This document shows positions 17,181 to 25,476 of a stretch of DNA of 64,000 bases, one piece after another. Location of the stretch: the NCBI RefSeq assembly GCF_014648495.1, contig NZ_BMRF01000010.1, forward strand, positions 62,001 to 126,000, given 5' to 3'. The translations under genes were made by a program, and so were the position numbers. The notes under the pieces are model-generated. The model saw nothing but the letters and a program-made list of their open reading frames with translations. It was not told the origin of the DNA and ran no database searches. Every line of letters starts with the position of its first letter. Position 1 is the stretch's first letter. This DNA is from Actinomadura cremea (GTDB lineage: Bacteria > Actinomycetota > Actinomycetes > Streptosporangiales > Streptosporangiaceae).

Positions 17181-17495
17181 ATGGGTCAGAGGTCAACGGT
17201 CGACAGAGCGGAAATGAGCCAGGCCGCCCAGCGGGTGGAGGCTGCGGCTCAGGATCTCCGCAAGATGCAGGGCGACCTCGGCCAGGAGCAGGCACAGCTC
17301 CAGGGCCGCTGGGTCGGCACGGCGGGCAGCGCCTTCACGCGCGTCTACAACGAGTTCAACAGCGAACTGGGCAACGTCCTCCAGGTCCTCGATGGTCTGC
17401 ACGAGAAGCTCGTCCAGGTCAAGATCAACTACGAGGCGAGCGAGCAGCAGCAGGAAGAGGAAGTCAACCGCGTCGCCGGTCTGCTCAACGGCTGA
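17181..17495 (+). CDS. WXG100-family ESX substrate (EsxB-like)
   Basis: A 104-aa protein with the canonical WXG100 layout: helix 1 (about 8-45), turn with GRWVGTAGSAF (WVG), helix 2, and a C-terminal NYEASEQQQEEE whose YEASE fits the YxxxE signal recognised by EccC. ATG at 17181 after GAAGGGATG. Its neighbours are two WED-type paralogues. By signal and position it is the best candidate for the EsxB-like partner in a heterodimer. Confidence 0.9.
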   Translation: MGQRSTVDRAEMSQAAQRVEAAAQDLRKMQGDLGQEQAQLQGRWVGTAGSAFTRVYNEFNSELGNVLQVLDGLHEKLVQVKINYEASEQQQEEEVNRVAGLLNG

Positions 17496-17530
17496 CCCAG
17501 CGAAGAGACCCGAAGGCACGAAGGAGAACG

Positions 17531-17821
17531 ATGTCCTTTCAGTCAATGGACTTCGGCGCGATGCAGCAGGCCTACGCGTCGTTCCAGCAGAAGCACAACC
17601 AGATGCGCCAGGAGCTCGACGACCTCGCCCGCAACGTCGAGAGCAAGCTCGGCCAGTGGGAGGACGGCGCGCGCGAGGCCTACTTCCAGGCCAAGGCCGA
17701 GTGGGAGAAGTCGGCCGACGACATCTCCCGCATCCTGAACCAGCTCGGTACGGTCATCAACTCGTCCTCCGAGACGGGCCAGTCGACCGTCAAGAACAAC
17801 GTCTCCATCATCGGAGGCTGA
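17531..17821 (+). CDS. WXG100-family ESX substrate (variant WED turn), second copy
   Basis: A 96-aa paralogue of the protein at 16688, with QWEDGAREAYFQAKAEWEK at the turn and second helix. Unlike its paralogue it has no C-terminal YxxxD/E motif (it ends STVKNNVSIIGG), so it probably leaves as the passive partner of the WVG protein 35 bases upstream. ATG at 17531 after AAGGAGAACG. Confidence 0.88.
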   Translation: MSFQSMDFGAMQQAYASFQQKHNQMRQELDDLARNVESKLGQWEDGAREAYFQAKAEWEKSADDISRILNQLGTVINSSSETGQSTVKNNVSIIGG

Positions 17822-17834
17822 CGTCGCACGCCGC

Positions 17835-17868
17835 CGATCGGCCGCCGGGCCCGCCCGGCGGCCGATCG
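17835..17868 (+). terminator. Hairpin terminator after the WXG100 genes
   Basis: A perfect 15-bp stem, CGATCGGCCGCCGGG with CCCGGCGGCCGATCG, around a 4-base loop, 13 bases after the stop of the third WXG100 gene. Confidence 0.8.
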
Positions 17869-17979
17869 ACGGCGACCGTCAGGATCCGTCTCCCGCGGCG
17901 AACCTGACGTTTCCGTAATCGCCAGAGTGGCAGTAGTGGATTCGGTGCGGGCTCTTCCGGCCCGCCGGGGGAGGCTCTC

Positions 17980-18354
17980 ATGGGTCAGAAGAGTGAGATC
18001 GACAAGGACGAGGTCAGGAACATCCTGCGCGTCCTTCGCGGCAATCTGGAAGCGTTCGAGAGCGGCAGCGGCACTCGAAACGACATCTCGATGAACGCGA
18101 ACATCACCAATGCCGAACTCGGACAGTACCCGGCTGTGAACGCCCTGAACGCGTCCTCGCAGTCGGCCTACGGCCAGATCAAGGGCCAGTACGACGGGTT
18201 CATCAACAGCTACCAGGGGATCATCGACGCCCTGGACCGCATGGTCGGCAACCACGAAGAGACGAACCAGCAGAACGCCGCCAACGCCAACCAGGTGAAC
18301 TCGAACCTGAACAACGGGTCGGCGCCGACCAATTCGAACACCTCCGCGTACTGA
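17980..18354 (+). CDS. Helical ESX-associated protein, WXG100-like
   Basis: A 124-aa protein with no signal peptide, predicted mostly helical with an Asn/Gln-rich C-terminus (NQQNAANANQVNSNLNNG). It opens like the WVG WXG100 protein (MGQKSEIDKDEV against MGQRSTVDRAEM) but has no clear WxG. The core NSYQGIIDALDRM could be the second helix. ATG at 17980 after GGGGGAGGCTCTC. The terminator upstream suggests its own promoter, and it lies 27 bases before the Gly-rich WXG100 protein, so these two likely act together as an EspB/chaperone-like pair (inference). Confidence 0.65.
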   Translation: MGQKSEIDKDEVRNILRVLRGNLEAFESGSGTRNDISMNANITNAELGQYPAVNALNASSQSAYGQIKGQYDGFINSYQGIIDALDRMVGNHEETNQQNAANANQVNSNLNNGSAPTNSNTSAY

Positions 18355-18381
18355 GACCGGCTGACTAGGTGGGATTGAGAA

Positions 18382-19701
18382 ATGGGTAACACTCCGCACC
18401 AGGAGCCGATCCGCTCGAACATGGACAGTCCTGTCGAGTGGGACGGTGGCATCGACCAGATGAACCAGATCCTCGACGCGATGGACCCCGGCCGCGTCGA
18501 GGGTGCCGGCAACGCCTACAACGGCGCGGCCGCGAAGTTCGAGAGCGCCGCCCGGGTTCTGCGCACGCAGATGTCCGCGCTGCAGAACGTTTGGAAGGGC
18601 GACGACGCCGACGCCACCATCGAGCAGATGGAGCGCCTGCAGGGCAGCGCCGAGAGCATGCGCCAGACCTCCGACGAGGCCGGCAAGGCTCTGGTGAACC
18701 ACGCGGCCGTCATCCGCCAGTTCCAGAGCAACCGTCCGGGCAAGGGCTTCTTCGGCAACCTGTCCTGGGACGACGCGGGCGTCGTCGCGGCCGGAACCGT
18801 CGTCGCGGGCCCGGCGGGCGGCGCGATCGCCCTCGGCGGCAAGAAGATCGGTGAGGCCCTCGGCATCCTCGACAGCGCCGAGGACGACGCCGCGAAGCAG
18901 CACATGCGCCAGCTCGGCGAGGCCACGAACAACTCGAACACCCAGATGCCCGCCAGCATCTCCACAAACCTGCCGACGACGGGAATCAACAACCAGCTGC
19001 CTCCGAACAACCCGAACCTTCCCGGCGGCGGTGGCAGCATGCCCGGTGGTGGCGGTATGCCCGGCGGTATGCCCGGTGGCGGCGGTGGCAGCATGCCGGG
19101 CGGTGGCAGCATGCCCGGCGGCGGTGGTATGCCCGGCGGTATGCCCGGTGGCGGCGGTGGCAGCATGCCGGGCGGTGGCAGCATCCCCGGTGGCGGCGGT
19201 GGCATCCCCGGTGGCGGTGGCAGCATTCCTGGAGGCGGCGGCATTCCGGGTGGCGGTGGAAGCATGCCCGGTGGCATCGGCGGCGGCAGCTCCGACCTGG
19301 CCGGTCTTCCCGGTGGCGGCGGCCTGTCGGGCGGTGGCGGTGGCGGCATGGGCGGTGACCCCTTCGGCCGTGGTGGCCTCGGTGGCGGTGGCGGCGGCAT
19401 GCCCGGTGGCGGCGGCGCTCTCGGTGGTGCCGGTGGCGGCATGGGCGGCGCGATGCCCGGCGGCGGTCTCGCCGGTGGCGGCATGGGCGGCGGCCGCGGC
19501 GCCGGCGGTATGGGTGCCGGAGGGGGCAAGGGCCTTGGAGCCGGCGCCGGTGGCCGTGGCATGATGGGCGGCGCCCCGATGGGCGGCGGAGGCGGCGGAG
19601 GCGGCAACCAGGAGGAGCACGAGCGCACCACCTGGCTCACCGAGGACGAGGACGTCTGGGGCGGTAACGACGGCGACACCGCTCCCCCGGTGATCGGCTG
19701 A
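18382..19701 (+). CDS. WXG100 protein with long Gly-rich tail, EspB-like ESX substrate
   Basis: A 439-aa protein. The first 210 residues form a helical WXG100/PPE-like domain with QNVWKGDDADATIEQ (WKG). The next 210 are very Gly-rich repeats of the PGGGGSMPGGG type, ending in an acidic segment with TTWLTEDEDVWGGNDGD. The layout recalls EspB (helical PE-PPE-like head and disordered tail) and large secreted WXG fusions. ATG at 18382 after a GGGATTGAGAA site. The next gene is a mycosin, in line with EspB being a known mycosin substrate; cleavage here is inferred. Confidence 0.72.
   Translation: MGNTPHQEPIRSNMDSPVEWDGGIDQMNQILDAMDPGRVEGAGNAYNGAAAKFESAARVLRTQMSALQNVWKGDDADATIEQMERLQGSAESMRQTSDEAGKALVNHAAVIRQFQSNRPGKGFFGNLSWDDAGVVAAGTVVAGPAGGAIALGGKKIGEALGILDSAEDDAAKQHMRQLGEATNNSNTQMPASISTNLPTTGINNQLPPNNPNLPGGGGSMPGGGGMPGGMPGGGGGSMPGGGSMPGGGGMPGGMPGGGGGSMPGGGSIPGGGGGIPGGGGSIPGGGGIPGGGGSMPGGIGGGSSDLAGLPGGGGLSGGGGGGMGGDPFGRGGLGGGGGGMPGGGGALGGAGGGMGGAMPGGGLAGGGMGGGRGAGGMGAGGGKGLGAGAGGRGMMGGAPMGGGGGGGGNQEEHERTTWLTEDEDVWGGNDGDTAPPVIG
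19021..19300 (+). repeat. In-frame Gly-rich tandem repeats (MPGGGG units)
   Basis: Degenerate short repeats coding for (S/G)MPGGGG and IPGGGG in the EspB-like protein. A longer unit of about 22 codons (from GGGMPGG to GGGSM) appears twice near 19050-19180, a sign of recent in-frame duplication. Confidence 0.8.
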
Positions 19702-19732
19702 CCGCAGGCTCGGCCACAAGAGAATGCGTGAC

Positions 19733-19776
19733 ACGGCGTGGGCAGGTCGAATTACGATTCGAACTGCCCACGCCGT
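19733..19776. terminator. Long hairpin between the EspB-like gene and mycosin 2
   Basis: A 20-bp stem with one mismatch (19733-19752 with 19757-19776) and a TACG loop. It begins 31 bases after the EspB-like stop and ends 23 bases before the mycosin start, with no T run. It may be a terminator that separates the two genes, or an mRNA structure that lowers mycosin expression relative to the secreted proteins. Confidence 0.65.
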
Positions 19777-19799
19777 ATCCCATTGAGCGAGGTTGTGCT

Positions 19800-21221
19800 G
19801 TGCGACGGATGACACGATGGCTGGCCGGGATCGGAGCGAGCTCCCTTCTGGTCCTCACCAGCGCGACGCCTGCGGGGGCGGTTCCAGGTCCCCGGAACGA
19901 CCAGTGGTGGTTCAAGGCGTGGGAGATCCAGACGAAGGTCTGGCCGATCACCAAGGGCTCCGGTGTCACCGTCGCGGTGATCGACAACGGCGTCAACGGG
20001 CAGCTCCCCGATCTTCAAGGCGCATTGGTCCCCGGGACCGAGATTGCGCAGGGTGGCGGTAACAAGGGGCTCGTCGGTCCCACCTCCGACGTAGAGGATT
20101 CGCATGGCACCGGTATGGCCGGGCTCATTGCGAGCCAGGGGACGGGCACCGGTTACGTGGGCATCGCCCCAGAAGCGAAGGTCATGCCGATCGCGGCCAA
20201 CCTCACGAATTGGTCGCAAGCCATTCGTTATGGTGTTGACAACGGTGCCAAGGTCATCAACCTGTCGCAGGCGTTCTCCGCGAACGGCGGGTGCCGCCCC
20301 GAAACCCAGCAGGCCATCGCCTATGCGCTGGAAAAGGACGTGGTCGTTGTCGCGGGAACCGGCAACGACGGCAACACCTCCAACAAGTCGATGGAGCCGG
20401 CCAACTGCGCCGGTGTACTCGCGGTCGGCGCTGTGGACAACCAGAAGAGGGCATGGGAAGGCACTCAACGTCAGCCATATGTCGACGTTGCGGCACCCGG
20501 CTTCCTGGTCAACTCGCTTCTCGCCGATGGCACGGTGGCCCAGCGCATGGTCGGTACGAGTCAGTCGACCGCGCTGACCTCTGCCGTGGTCGCGCTCATG
20601 CGGTCGAAGTATCCGCAGATGCCGGGGCGTGAGGTCGTCCAGCGGCTCCTCAACACCACCAAGGACGCGGGTCCTCCCGGCAAGGACAACCAGACTGGCC
20701 TCGGCGTCATCATTCCGGTGGACGCGCTGAACGCCCAGGTGCCGAAGTCCGCGCCCAACTCGGTGTACGCGGACTACGACAAGTGGAAGCAGGCGAACCC
20801 GAACGCCGTCCAGGGCGGGCAGCAGGGCGGCCAGAAGGCCGAGAAGAAGGACGTGCCGCCGTCGGAGCAGACGAAGGCGGCGGACAACGCGAACCGGAAC
20901 ACGATGATCCTGCTCGGGGTCGTCGGTGCGGTCGTCATCGTGGGCGGCTTGGTCGTCTTCCTCGTCATCCGGAAGAGCAAGAAGAAGGCGCCCCCGACGG
21001 GGCCGGGGTCCGGGTTCGGCCCGCAGGGCGGACAGCAGGGGCCGCCTCCGGGGTGGGGTGGACAGCAGGCGCCGCCCCTGCCGCAGCAGGGCCAGCAGTA
21101 CGGGCCGCCGCCGCAGGGCGGGCCGCCGCAGCCGCCGATGCAGCCCCAGGGCGGGCAGCCGCAGGGACCGCCGCCCCAGGGGCCCGGTGGCCCTCCCGGC
21201 GGGCAGTATCCGCCCAGGTAG
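19800..21221 (+). CDS. mycP: Mycosin-type subtilisin protease of the ESX system (copy 2)
   Basis: A 473-aa S8 protease: signal peptide (1-27), core with D62 (VAVIDNGVNG), H102 (EDSHGTGMAG), oxyanion N189 and S254 (VGTSQSTALT), membrane helix (about 369-391), then a long cytosolic tail rich in Gly, Pro and Gln. The nucleophile motif is GTSQSTAL instead of the usual GTSxAxP, and the N-terminal extension cysteine of copy 1 is absent. The GTG at 19800 gives a compact signal peptide MRRMTRWLAG; the in-frame ATG at 19809 is possible. A lipoprotein gene follows after 91 bases. Confidence 0.88.
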   Translation: MRRMTRWLAGIGASSLLVLTSATPAGAVPGPRNDQWWFKAWEIQTKVWPITKGSGVTVAVIDNGVNGQLPDLQGALVPGTEIAQGGGNKGLVGPTSDVEDSHGTGMAGLIASQGTGTGYVGIAPEAKVMPIAANLTNWSQAIRYGVDNGAKVINLSQAFSANGGCRPETQQAIAYALEKDVVVVAGTGNDGNTSNKSMEPANCAGVLAVGAVDNQKRAWEGTQRQPYVDVAAPGFLVNSLLADGTVAQRMVGTSQSTALTSAVVALMRSKYPQMPGREVVQRLLNTTKDAGPPGKDNQTGLGVIIPVDALNAQVPKSAPNSVYADYDKWKQANPNAVQGGQQGGQKAEKKDVPPSEQTKAADNANRNTMILLGVVGAVVIVGGLVVFLVIRKSKKKAPPTGPGSGFGPQGGQQGPPPGWGGQQAPPLPQQGQQYGPPPQGGPPQPPMQPQGGQPQGPPPQGPGGPPGGQYPPR

Positions 21222-21312
21222 CAAACCGTCGTTTCAGGGGGGCGTCGCTCGAGCACATTGTCGTGCGCGGGCGGCGTCCATTTCTTATGCGTCCGAACCG
21301 GAAAGGGAGAAC

Positions 21313-21729
21313 ATGAAGATTCGTTTCGCCGTTCCCGTCGCCGCACTGGCGCTGGCGTTCAGCGTGAGCGCATGTGGAGGGGACTCCGAGGACGGCGCCG
21401 GCGACGGCGCGTCGTCGGCGGCACCGCCCACCGCGGCGTCGAGTGCCCCCGGTACGCCCGCGCCCACCCAGGACGGGTCCGGCGGCGGGTCGATGACCGG
21501 TAACGGTGGCGGCGGCTCGATGAACGGCAACGGCGGTGGCGGCGGGGAGAGCAACCCGCAGATGCAGATGCTCACCAAGGTCGTCGAGTGCATGCGCGCG
21601 AAGGGCTACGACATGCCCGACCCGCAGCCCGGGAACCCGGCGGTGGCCCCGAAGAACACCAACGGCAAGGACCCGAACAAGGTCAACGCGGACTCGCAGG
21701 AGTGCGTCCAGCAGGCGCAGGGCGGCTGA
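21313..21729 (+). CDS. Small secreted lipoprotein
   Basis: A 138-aa protein with a lipoprotein signal peptide (lipobox VSAC, Cys at about 22), a Ser/Ala/Gly-rich linker with a repeated GG(S)MTGNGGGG segment, and a C-terminal domain with VVECMRAKGYDMPDPQPG and SQECVQQAQ. The two cysteines of that domain likely pair. Such small CMRxxG proteins occur in many actinomycete secretomes; the function is unknown. ATG at 21313 after AAAGGGAGA. It is the last gene of the ESX region. Confidence 0.7.
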   Translation: MKIRFAVPVAALALAFSVSACGGDSEDGAGDGASSAAPPTAASSAPGTPAPTQDGSGGGSMTGNGGGGSMNGNGGGGGESNPQMQMLTKVVECMRAKGYDMPDPQPGNPAVAPKNTNGKDPNKVNADSQECVQQAQGG

Positions 21730-21740
21730 CGCTCGTTGAC

Positions 21741-21777
21741 GTGCCGCTCACCGGATGCGGCTTCCGGTGGGCGGCAC
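21741..21777 (+). terminator. Hairpin terminator at the end of the ESX region
   Basis: A 15-bp stem (GTGCCGCTCACCGGA with TCCGGTGGGCGGCAC, one G-U pair) 12 bases after the lipoprotein stop. The remaining roughly 170 bases to the convergent MarR gene hold nothing recognisable. Confidence 0.8.
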
Positions 21778-21950
21778 CCGCCGATGGGCGGGGAGACATC
21801 GGCGCCAGGTGGCCATGAGCCGAGCGGAATGCCTGCTGCACTCATGGCCCGGATACGGCAGGACGGGCTCGCGGCGAGGTGAGGGCGGCGGCTCGGGGCG
21901 GCGGGCCGCCATTTGCGGTCGGTGACGAGTTGGCCTGCTCGCCGACACGC

Positions 21951-22439
21951 CTACTGCGGGGGAGACGCGGGCGGAGCGCTGACCGCTTCGTGGGCGATGA
22001 CCTGTTCCAGAGTGCGCCGCAGCATGGTGACCTGCTCGCTGCCGAGCAGCCGGGACCACTGCTGCTCGACGTCCGCGAGGATCCGGGCGGCAGCGGCCTG
22101 GGCCGTCCTGCCTTGGTCGGTGAGCCGGATGATCTTCGCACGGCGGTCGGCCTCGTCGACGATCCGCTCGAGGTAGCCGTGATCTTCTAGTTCGCCGACG
22201 AGTTCGCCGATCGCCTGCTTGGTGAGTCCGGAGCGTTCGGCGAGCGTGGTCAGCCGCGAACCCTCGGCGTCGATGTACCGGAAGACCGAGCCGTGGACGA
22301 ACCGGATCCCCTCGAACCCTTCGTCGGCCAGCTGCCGGTGAAGTCCCTCGAGCGCGATGTCCCTGGCCTGTGTGAGCAGGGTGGGGAGCGGCAGCTTGGG
22401 CTCGTGTCGCCGATCCCGCGCCCCTGAACGCGTCGTCAT
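21951..22439 (-). CDS. MarR-family transcriptional regulator
   Basis: A 162-aa winged-helix regulator. The DNA-binding segment is about 60-125: RLTTLAERSGLTKQAIGELVGELEDHGYLER followed by a wing with DEADRRAKIIRLTDQG. Dimer helices flank it. ATG at 22439. It diverges from an alpha/beta hydrolase and FAD oxidoreductase operon and very likely represses that operon and itself through the inverted repeats between them. The inducer is unknown. Confidence 0.85.
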   Translation of the reverse strand: MTTRSGARDRRHEPKLPLPTLLTQARDIALEGLHRQLADEGFEGIRFVHGSVFRYIDAEGSRLTTLAERSGLTKQAIGELVGELEDHGYLERIVDEADRRAKIIRLTDQGRTAQAAAARILADVEQQWSRLLGSEQVTMLRRTLEQVIAHEAVSAPPASPPQ

Positions 22440-22506
22440 AGTCGTGCGGTCCCTCTTTCAAGCGCATTCGTCAGGCTACTTGACGATACCAGCGGGCGTA
22501 GTGGTA

Positions 22507-22531
22507 AGGTCACCTGACTGTTAGGTGGCCT
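22507..22531. promoter_or_regulatory. Candidate MarR operator
   Basis: An imperfect inverted repeat, AGGTCACCT then 7 bases then AGGTGGCCT (one mismatch), lies 21-45 bases before the hydrolase start. A second one, GTCA-N7-TGAC, lies near 22470, so there may be two operator sites. Confidence 0.45.
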
Positions 22532-22551
22532 GACTAATTCTGGAGGGCGAG

Positions 22552-23400
22552 ATGTTCGACATGGTCGAACGGCGCGAGCAGTTCGCGGCGATGTTCACCC
22601 GGCCCTTGCCTGCGGACGTCGGCTCGTCGGCGACGACGCTCGGCGGGCGGCCGGCCCTGGAGCTGCGGACCGCGACGCAGGGCACGGCGGGCGGGGACGT
22701 GCTGCTGTATCTCCACGGCGGTGGGTTCGTGGTCGGGTCGCCGCGTGTCACCGCCCACGTGTCCGCCGCTCTGCTGCGGCATCTGGACGGCCGGGCGGTC
22801 TCGCTCGACTACCGGCTGGCGCCCGAGCACGCGTTCCCGGCCGCGCCCGATGACTGCCTGGCGGCCTACCGTGAGCTGCTGGACTCCGGTGTCGACCCGC
22901 AGCGGTTGGCGGTCGCGGGCGACTCGGCCGGTGCCGCGCTGGCCGTCGTCACCATGATGCGCGCCCGGGACGCGGGCCTGCCGATGCCCGCGGCGGCGGT
23001 CCTGTTCTCGCCGGCGGTCGATCTGACCCTCAGCGGCGCGAGCATGCGGTCCAAGGACGGGGTGGACCCGTTCTTCGCTCCGGCCGATCTCGGGTGGCTC
23101 TTCGATCGGTACCTCGCGGGCGGTGACGCTGCGGCGCCTGAGGCGAGCCCGGTCTTCGGCGATCTCACCGGGCTGCCGCCCCTGCTGATCCAGGTCGGTT
23201 CGAGCGAACTCCTGCTGGACGACGCAGTACGGCTGGCCGGACGCGCCGGGGCCGACGAGGTCGCGGTGACGTTGGAGGTGGTTCCGCGTCAGCCGCACGT
23301 GTTCCAGCTCGACGACGAATCGGCCGAGGCTGCAGCGGCGCTGGAGCGCGCCGGCCGGTTCCTGGCCACCCGGCTCGGCGGCGCGCAGGAGGAATCATGA
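22552..23400 (+). CDS. Alpha/beta hydrolase, HSL family esterase
   Basis: A 282-aa carboxylesterase of the hormone-sensitive-lipase group. The oxyanion motif HGGG is at 55-58 (LYLHGGGFVVGSP), the nucleophile S125 is in VAGDSAGAAL, an Asp follows in the ELLLDD region (about 220) and the His is in PRQPHVFQLDD (about 245). ATG at 22552 after GGAGGGCGAG. It overlaps the next gene by ATGA, so the hydrolase and the FAD oxidoreductase are translated together. The substrate is unknown; short-chain or aromatic esters are typical. Confidence 0.85.
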   Translation: MFDMVERREQFAAMFTRPLPADVGSSATTLGGRPALELRTATQGTAGGDVLLYLHGGGFVVGSPRVTAHVSAALLRHLDGRAVSLDYRLAPEHAFPAAPDDCLAAYRELLDSGVDPQRLAVAGDSAGAALAVVTMMRARDAGLPMPAAAVLFSPAVDLTLSGASMRSKDGVDPFFAPADLGWLFDRYLAGGDAAAPEASPVFGDLTGLPPLLIQVGSSELLLDDAVRLAGRAGADEVAVTLEVVPRQPHVFQLDDESAEAAAALERAGRFLATRLGGAQEES

Positions 23401-24770
23401 ACCGGCTGTCCGATCAGGTGATGGGGCCGGTACTCGTGCCCCGCGACGAGGAGTACGACGAGGAGCGCGCCGGTTGGCAGATCGCCCGCCGGCACCGTCC
23501 CGACCTGGTGGTGGGCGCCGTCGGCCCCGCCGACGTGCAGGCGGCGGTGACCTACGCGAGCGGCCGCGGGCTCCCGGTGGCGGTGCAGGGCACCGGGCAC
23601 GCCTCGGCCGCCGTCGCAGCCGAGGGCGGGGTGCTGATCACCACCGCGCGGATGAGCGCCGTCCGGGTGGACGCCGACGCCGGCACCGCGTGGGTGGCCG
23701 CGGGAACACGCTGGGACCAGGTGGTCCGCAGGACGGCACCGGCCGGGCTGGCACCCCTGTCCGGCTCGGCCCCGGGGGTGGGCGCGGTCTCCTACACCCT
23801 CGGCGGTGGCCTGGCGCTGCTGTCCCGGAGCTTCGGTTACGCCGCCGACCACGTGCGCGGCCTCGACGTCGTCACGGCGGACGGCCGCCTGCGGCACGTC
23901 ACCCGGGACCGCGAGCCGGACCTGTTCTGGGCCCTGCGCGGCGGCCGGGACAACTTCGGCGTGGTGACCGCGATGGAGATCGATCTGATGCCGGTCACCA
24001 CGCTGTACGGCGGAGCCCTGGTCTTTCCCGTGGAGAAGGCCGCCGATGTGTTCGGCACCTACCTGCAATGGGCCGCCACGGTGCCGGAGGCGATGAACTC
24101 CTCGATCGCGCTGATCTCCATGCCGGACGTGCAGGCGATCCCGGAGCCGTTGCGCGGCCGTCGCACCGTCCATATCCGTATTGCCTGCGCGGCCGACGAG
24201 CCCGGGGCCGCCGAGCGCCTGGTGGCGCCGCTGCGGGCCATCGGCCCGCTGAGCGACACCCTCGGTGAGCTGGCCTATGCCGAAGCCGGGTCGATCTACA
24301 ACGACCCCGTCGCACCGGTCGCGGGAGAGTCGGGCACGGTGATGCTCGGCGAACTCGACGCCACCGCCGTGCAAGCCGTCCTCGACCTGGCGGGCCCCCA
24401 GGCGCCGGTGCCGCACGTCGTCGAACTGCGCCACCTCGGCGGCAGGCTCGCCCACCCGCCCGCCGTGGACAACGCCGTCGGAAACCGCGACGCGCGCTAC
24501 CTGTTCAACGTGGTGTCCCGGCTGGACCGGGCCGACATCACCCAGATCCGACCGGCGCACGCGCGCATGTTCGAGGCGATCGCGCCGTGGAGCACCGGTG
24601 GCCGGTTCCTCAACTTCATGAACGGCGAGAACGCCGCCACTCAGGTGCGCTCCGCCTACAGCGCCGCGGACTACCGGCGGCTGACCGGCCTCAAAGCCGT
24701 CTACGACCCGGAGAACATCTTCCGCCTCAACCACAACATTCCGCCCGGCAGCGGGCCGGTCCGGGGGTGA
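23397..24770 (+). CDS. FAD-binding oxidoreductase, berberine-bridge type
   Basis: A 457-aa flavoenzyme with the PCMH-type FAD domain (about 40-210) and a C-terminal BBE domain whose end (YDPENIFRLNHNIPP) is the family signature. QGTGHASA carries the His expected to bind FAD covalently. The second, cysteinyl, anchor of the bicovalent group is not evident. No signal peptide, so it is cytosolic. It overlaps the esterase gene by four bases and is probably induced with it through the MarR regulator. It may act in antibiotic or aromatic-compound oxidation. Confidence 0.85.
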   Translation: MNRLSDQVMGPVLVPRDEEYDEERAGWQIARRHRPDLVVGAVGPADVQAAVTYASGRGLPVAVQGTGHASAAVAAEGGVLITTARMSAVRVDADAGTAWVAAGTRWDQVVRRTAPAGLAPLSGSAPGVGAVSYTLGGGLALLSRSFGYAADHVRGLDVVTADGRLRHVTRDREPDLFWALRGGRDNFGVVTAMEIDLMPVTTLYGGALVFPVEKAADVFGTYLQWAATVPEAMNSSIALISMPDVQAIPEPLRGRRTVHIRIACAADEPGAAERLVAPLRAIGPLSDTLGELAYAEAGSIYNDPVAPVAGESGTVMLGELDATAVQAVLDLAGPQAPVPHVVELRHLGGRLAHPPAVDNAVGNRDARYLFNVVSRLDRADITQIRPAHARMFEAIAPWSTGGRFLNFMNGENAATQVRSAYSAADYRRLTGLKAVYDPENIFRLNHNIPPGSGPVRG

Positions 24771-24818
24771 GGCCCGGACGCTGCGGGACTCCGCATGCGT
24801 CTCCGGGTTAGGCGCGGC

Positions 24819-25166
24819 CTACCAGGTCGCGGGGAACATGCGGTGTTTCAGGAGGCCGTCCACCAGCTCGGCGGCCCCCTCGGCGTCACCGCAGGGGCAG
24901 AGGTAGCGGTGGCCGGCCTCGTGGTAGCCCCAGGCGCCGCCCGGGACGGCGTGGACGCCGACCGCGACGCGGGCGTGGTCGCGGGGGCCGAGGGCGAGCA
25001 CCCACAGCATCGGCGGCCGGGCGCGCGGGTAGAGGGCGAGGCTGCGGTAGCCCTTCGGACGGAGGGCGGCGGCGAGCATGTCCAGGTGGCGGACGGCCGT
25101 GGAACGCCCCCGCCACGTCCGCGCCCTCAGGGCGAGGTCCTCCGCCCGGACGCTCAGAGCGCGCAC
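24819..25166 (-). CDS. Small hypothetical protein linked to the HATPase/XRE cassette
   Basis: A 115-aa soluble protein. It contains WRGRSTAVRHLDMLAAAL, PPMLWVLALGPRDHARVAVG and a CPCGDAEGAAELVDGLL segment near the end. Similar small proteins accompany ATP-binding/XRE pairs in Actinomadura-type genomes; no function can be given. GTG at 25166 lies inside the end of the degraded HATPase gene upstream (13-base overlap), suggesting past translational coupling. Two other GTG codons nearby could serve as start. Confidence 0.5.
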   Translation of the reverse strand: MRALSVRAEDLALRARTWRGRSTAVRHLDMLAAALRPKGYRSLALYPRARPPMLWVLALGPRDHARVAVGVHAVPGGAWGYHEAGHRYLCPCGDAEGAAELVDGLLKHRMFPATW

Positions 25167-25461
25167 CGGACCCACACGATCTTCCCGGTCTCGTACAGCG
25201 GCCGGACGCCCCACGCCTGGACGAGATCGACGATCAGCGGCAGCCCGCGCCCGCTCGTCGCGTCGTGATCCTCTGGGCGGACGACGGGGAGCGCCGTCCC
25301 CTCGTCCCACACCTCCACGCACACGCAGGCTTCGACTCGTCCGGAAAGATCCGAACGACGATGTGACCGATACCGACGTGCTTGTAGGCATTGGTAACCA
25401 ACTCCGTAACCACGAGCCGCCCCACGAAGTCGTCGACTTTTGTCGCGCTAGTTGCGGCCAC
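25154..25461 (-). pseudogene. HATPase (anti-sigma-factor-like) remnant, frameshifted
   Basis: The N-box LVVTELVTNAYKHVG of a small HATPase_c protein is readable from a GTG at 25461 to about FPDESKPA (near 25330). The family's later part, CVEVWDEGTALPVV, then SGRGLPLIVDLVQAWGV and KIVWVRCAL, continues in another frame to the stop at 25154. So one frameshift lies near 25325-25345. The first 30 or so residues usual in this family are also missing. Such proteins normally pair with the XRE/DUF397 genes that follow on the other strand. Confidence 0.7.
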
Positions 25462-25476
25462 GGGGGAGGCGCGGGG

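Noticed and set aside
19021-19300. Possible PE_PGRS-like gene.
   Set aside because: The repeats are MPGGGG rather than GGAGG(A/N), and the N-terminal domain is WXG100 type with WKG, without a PE motif.
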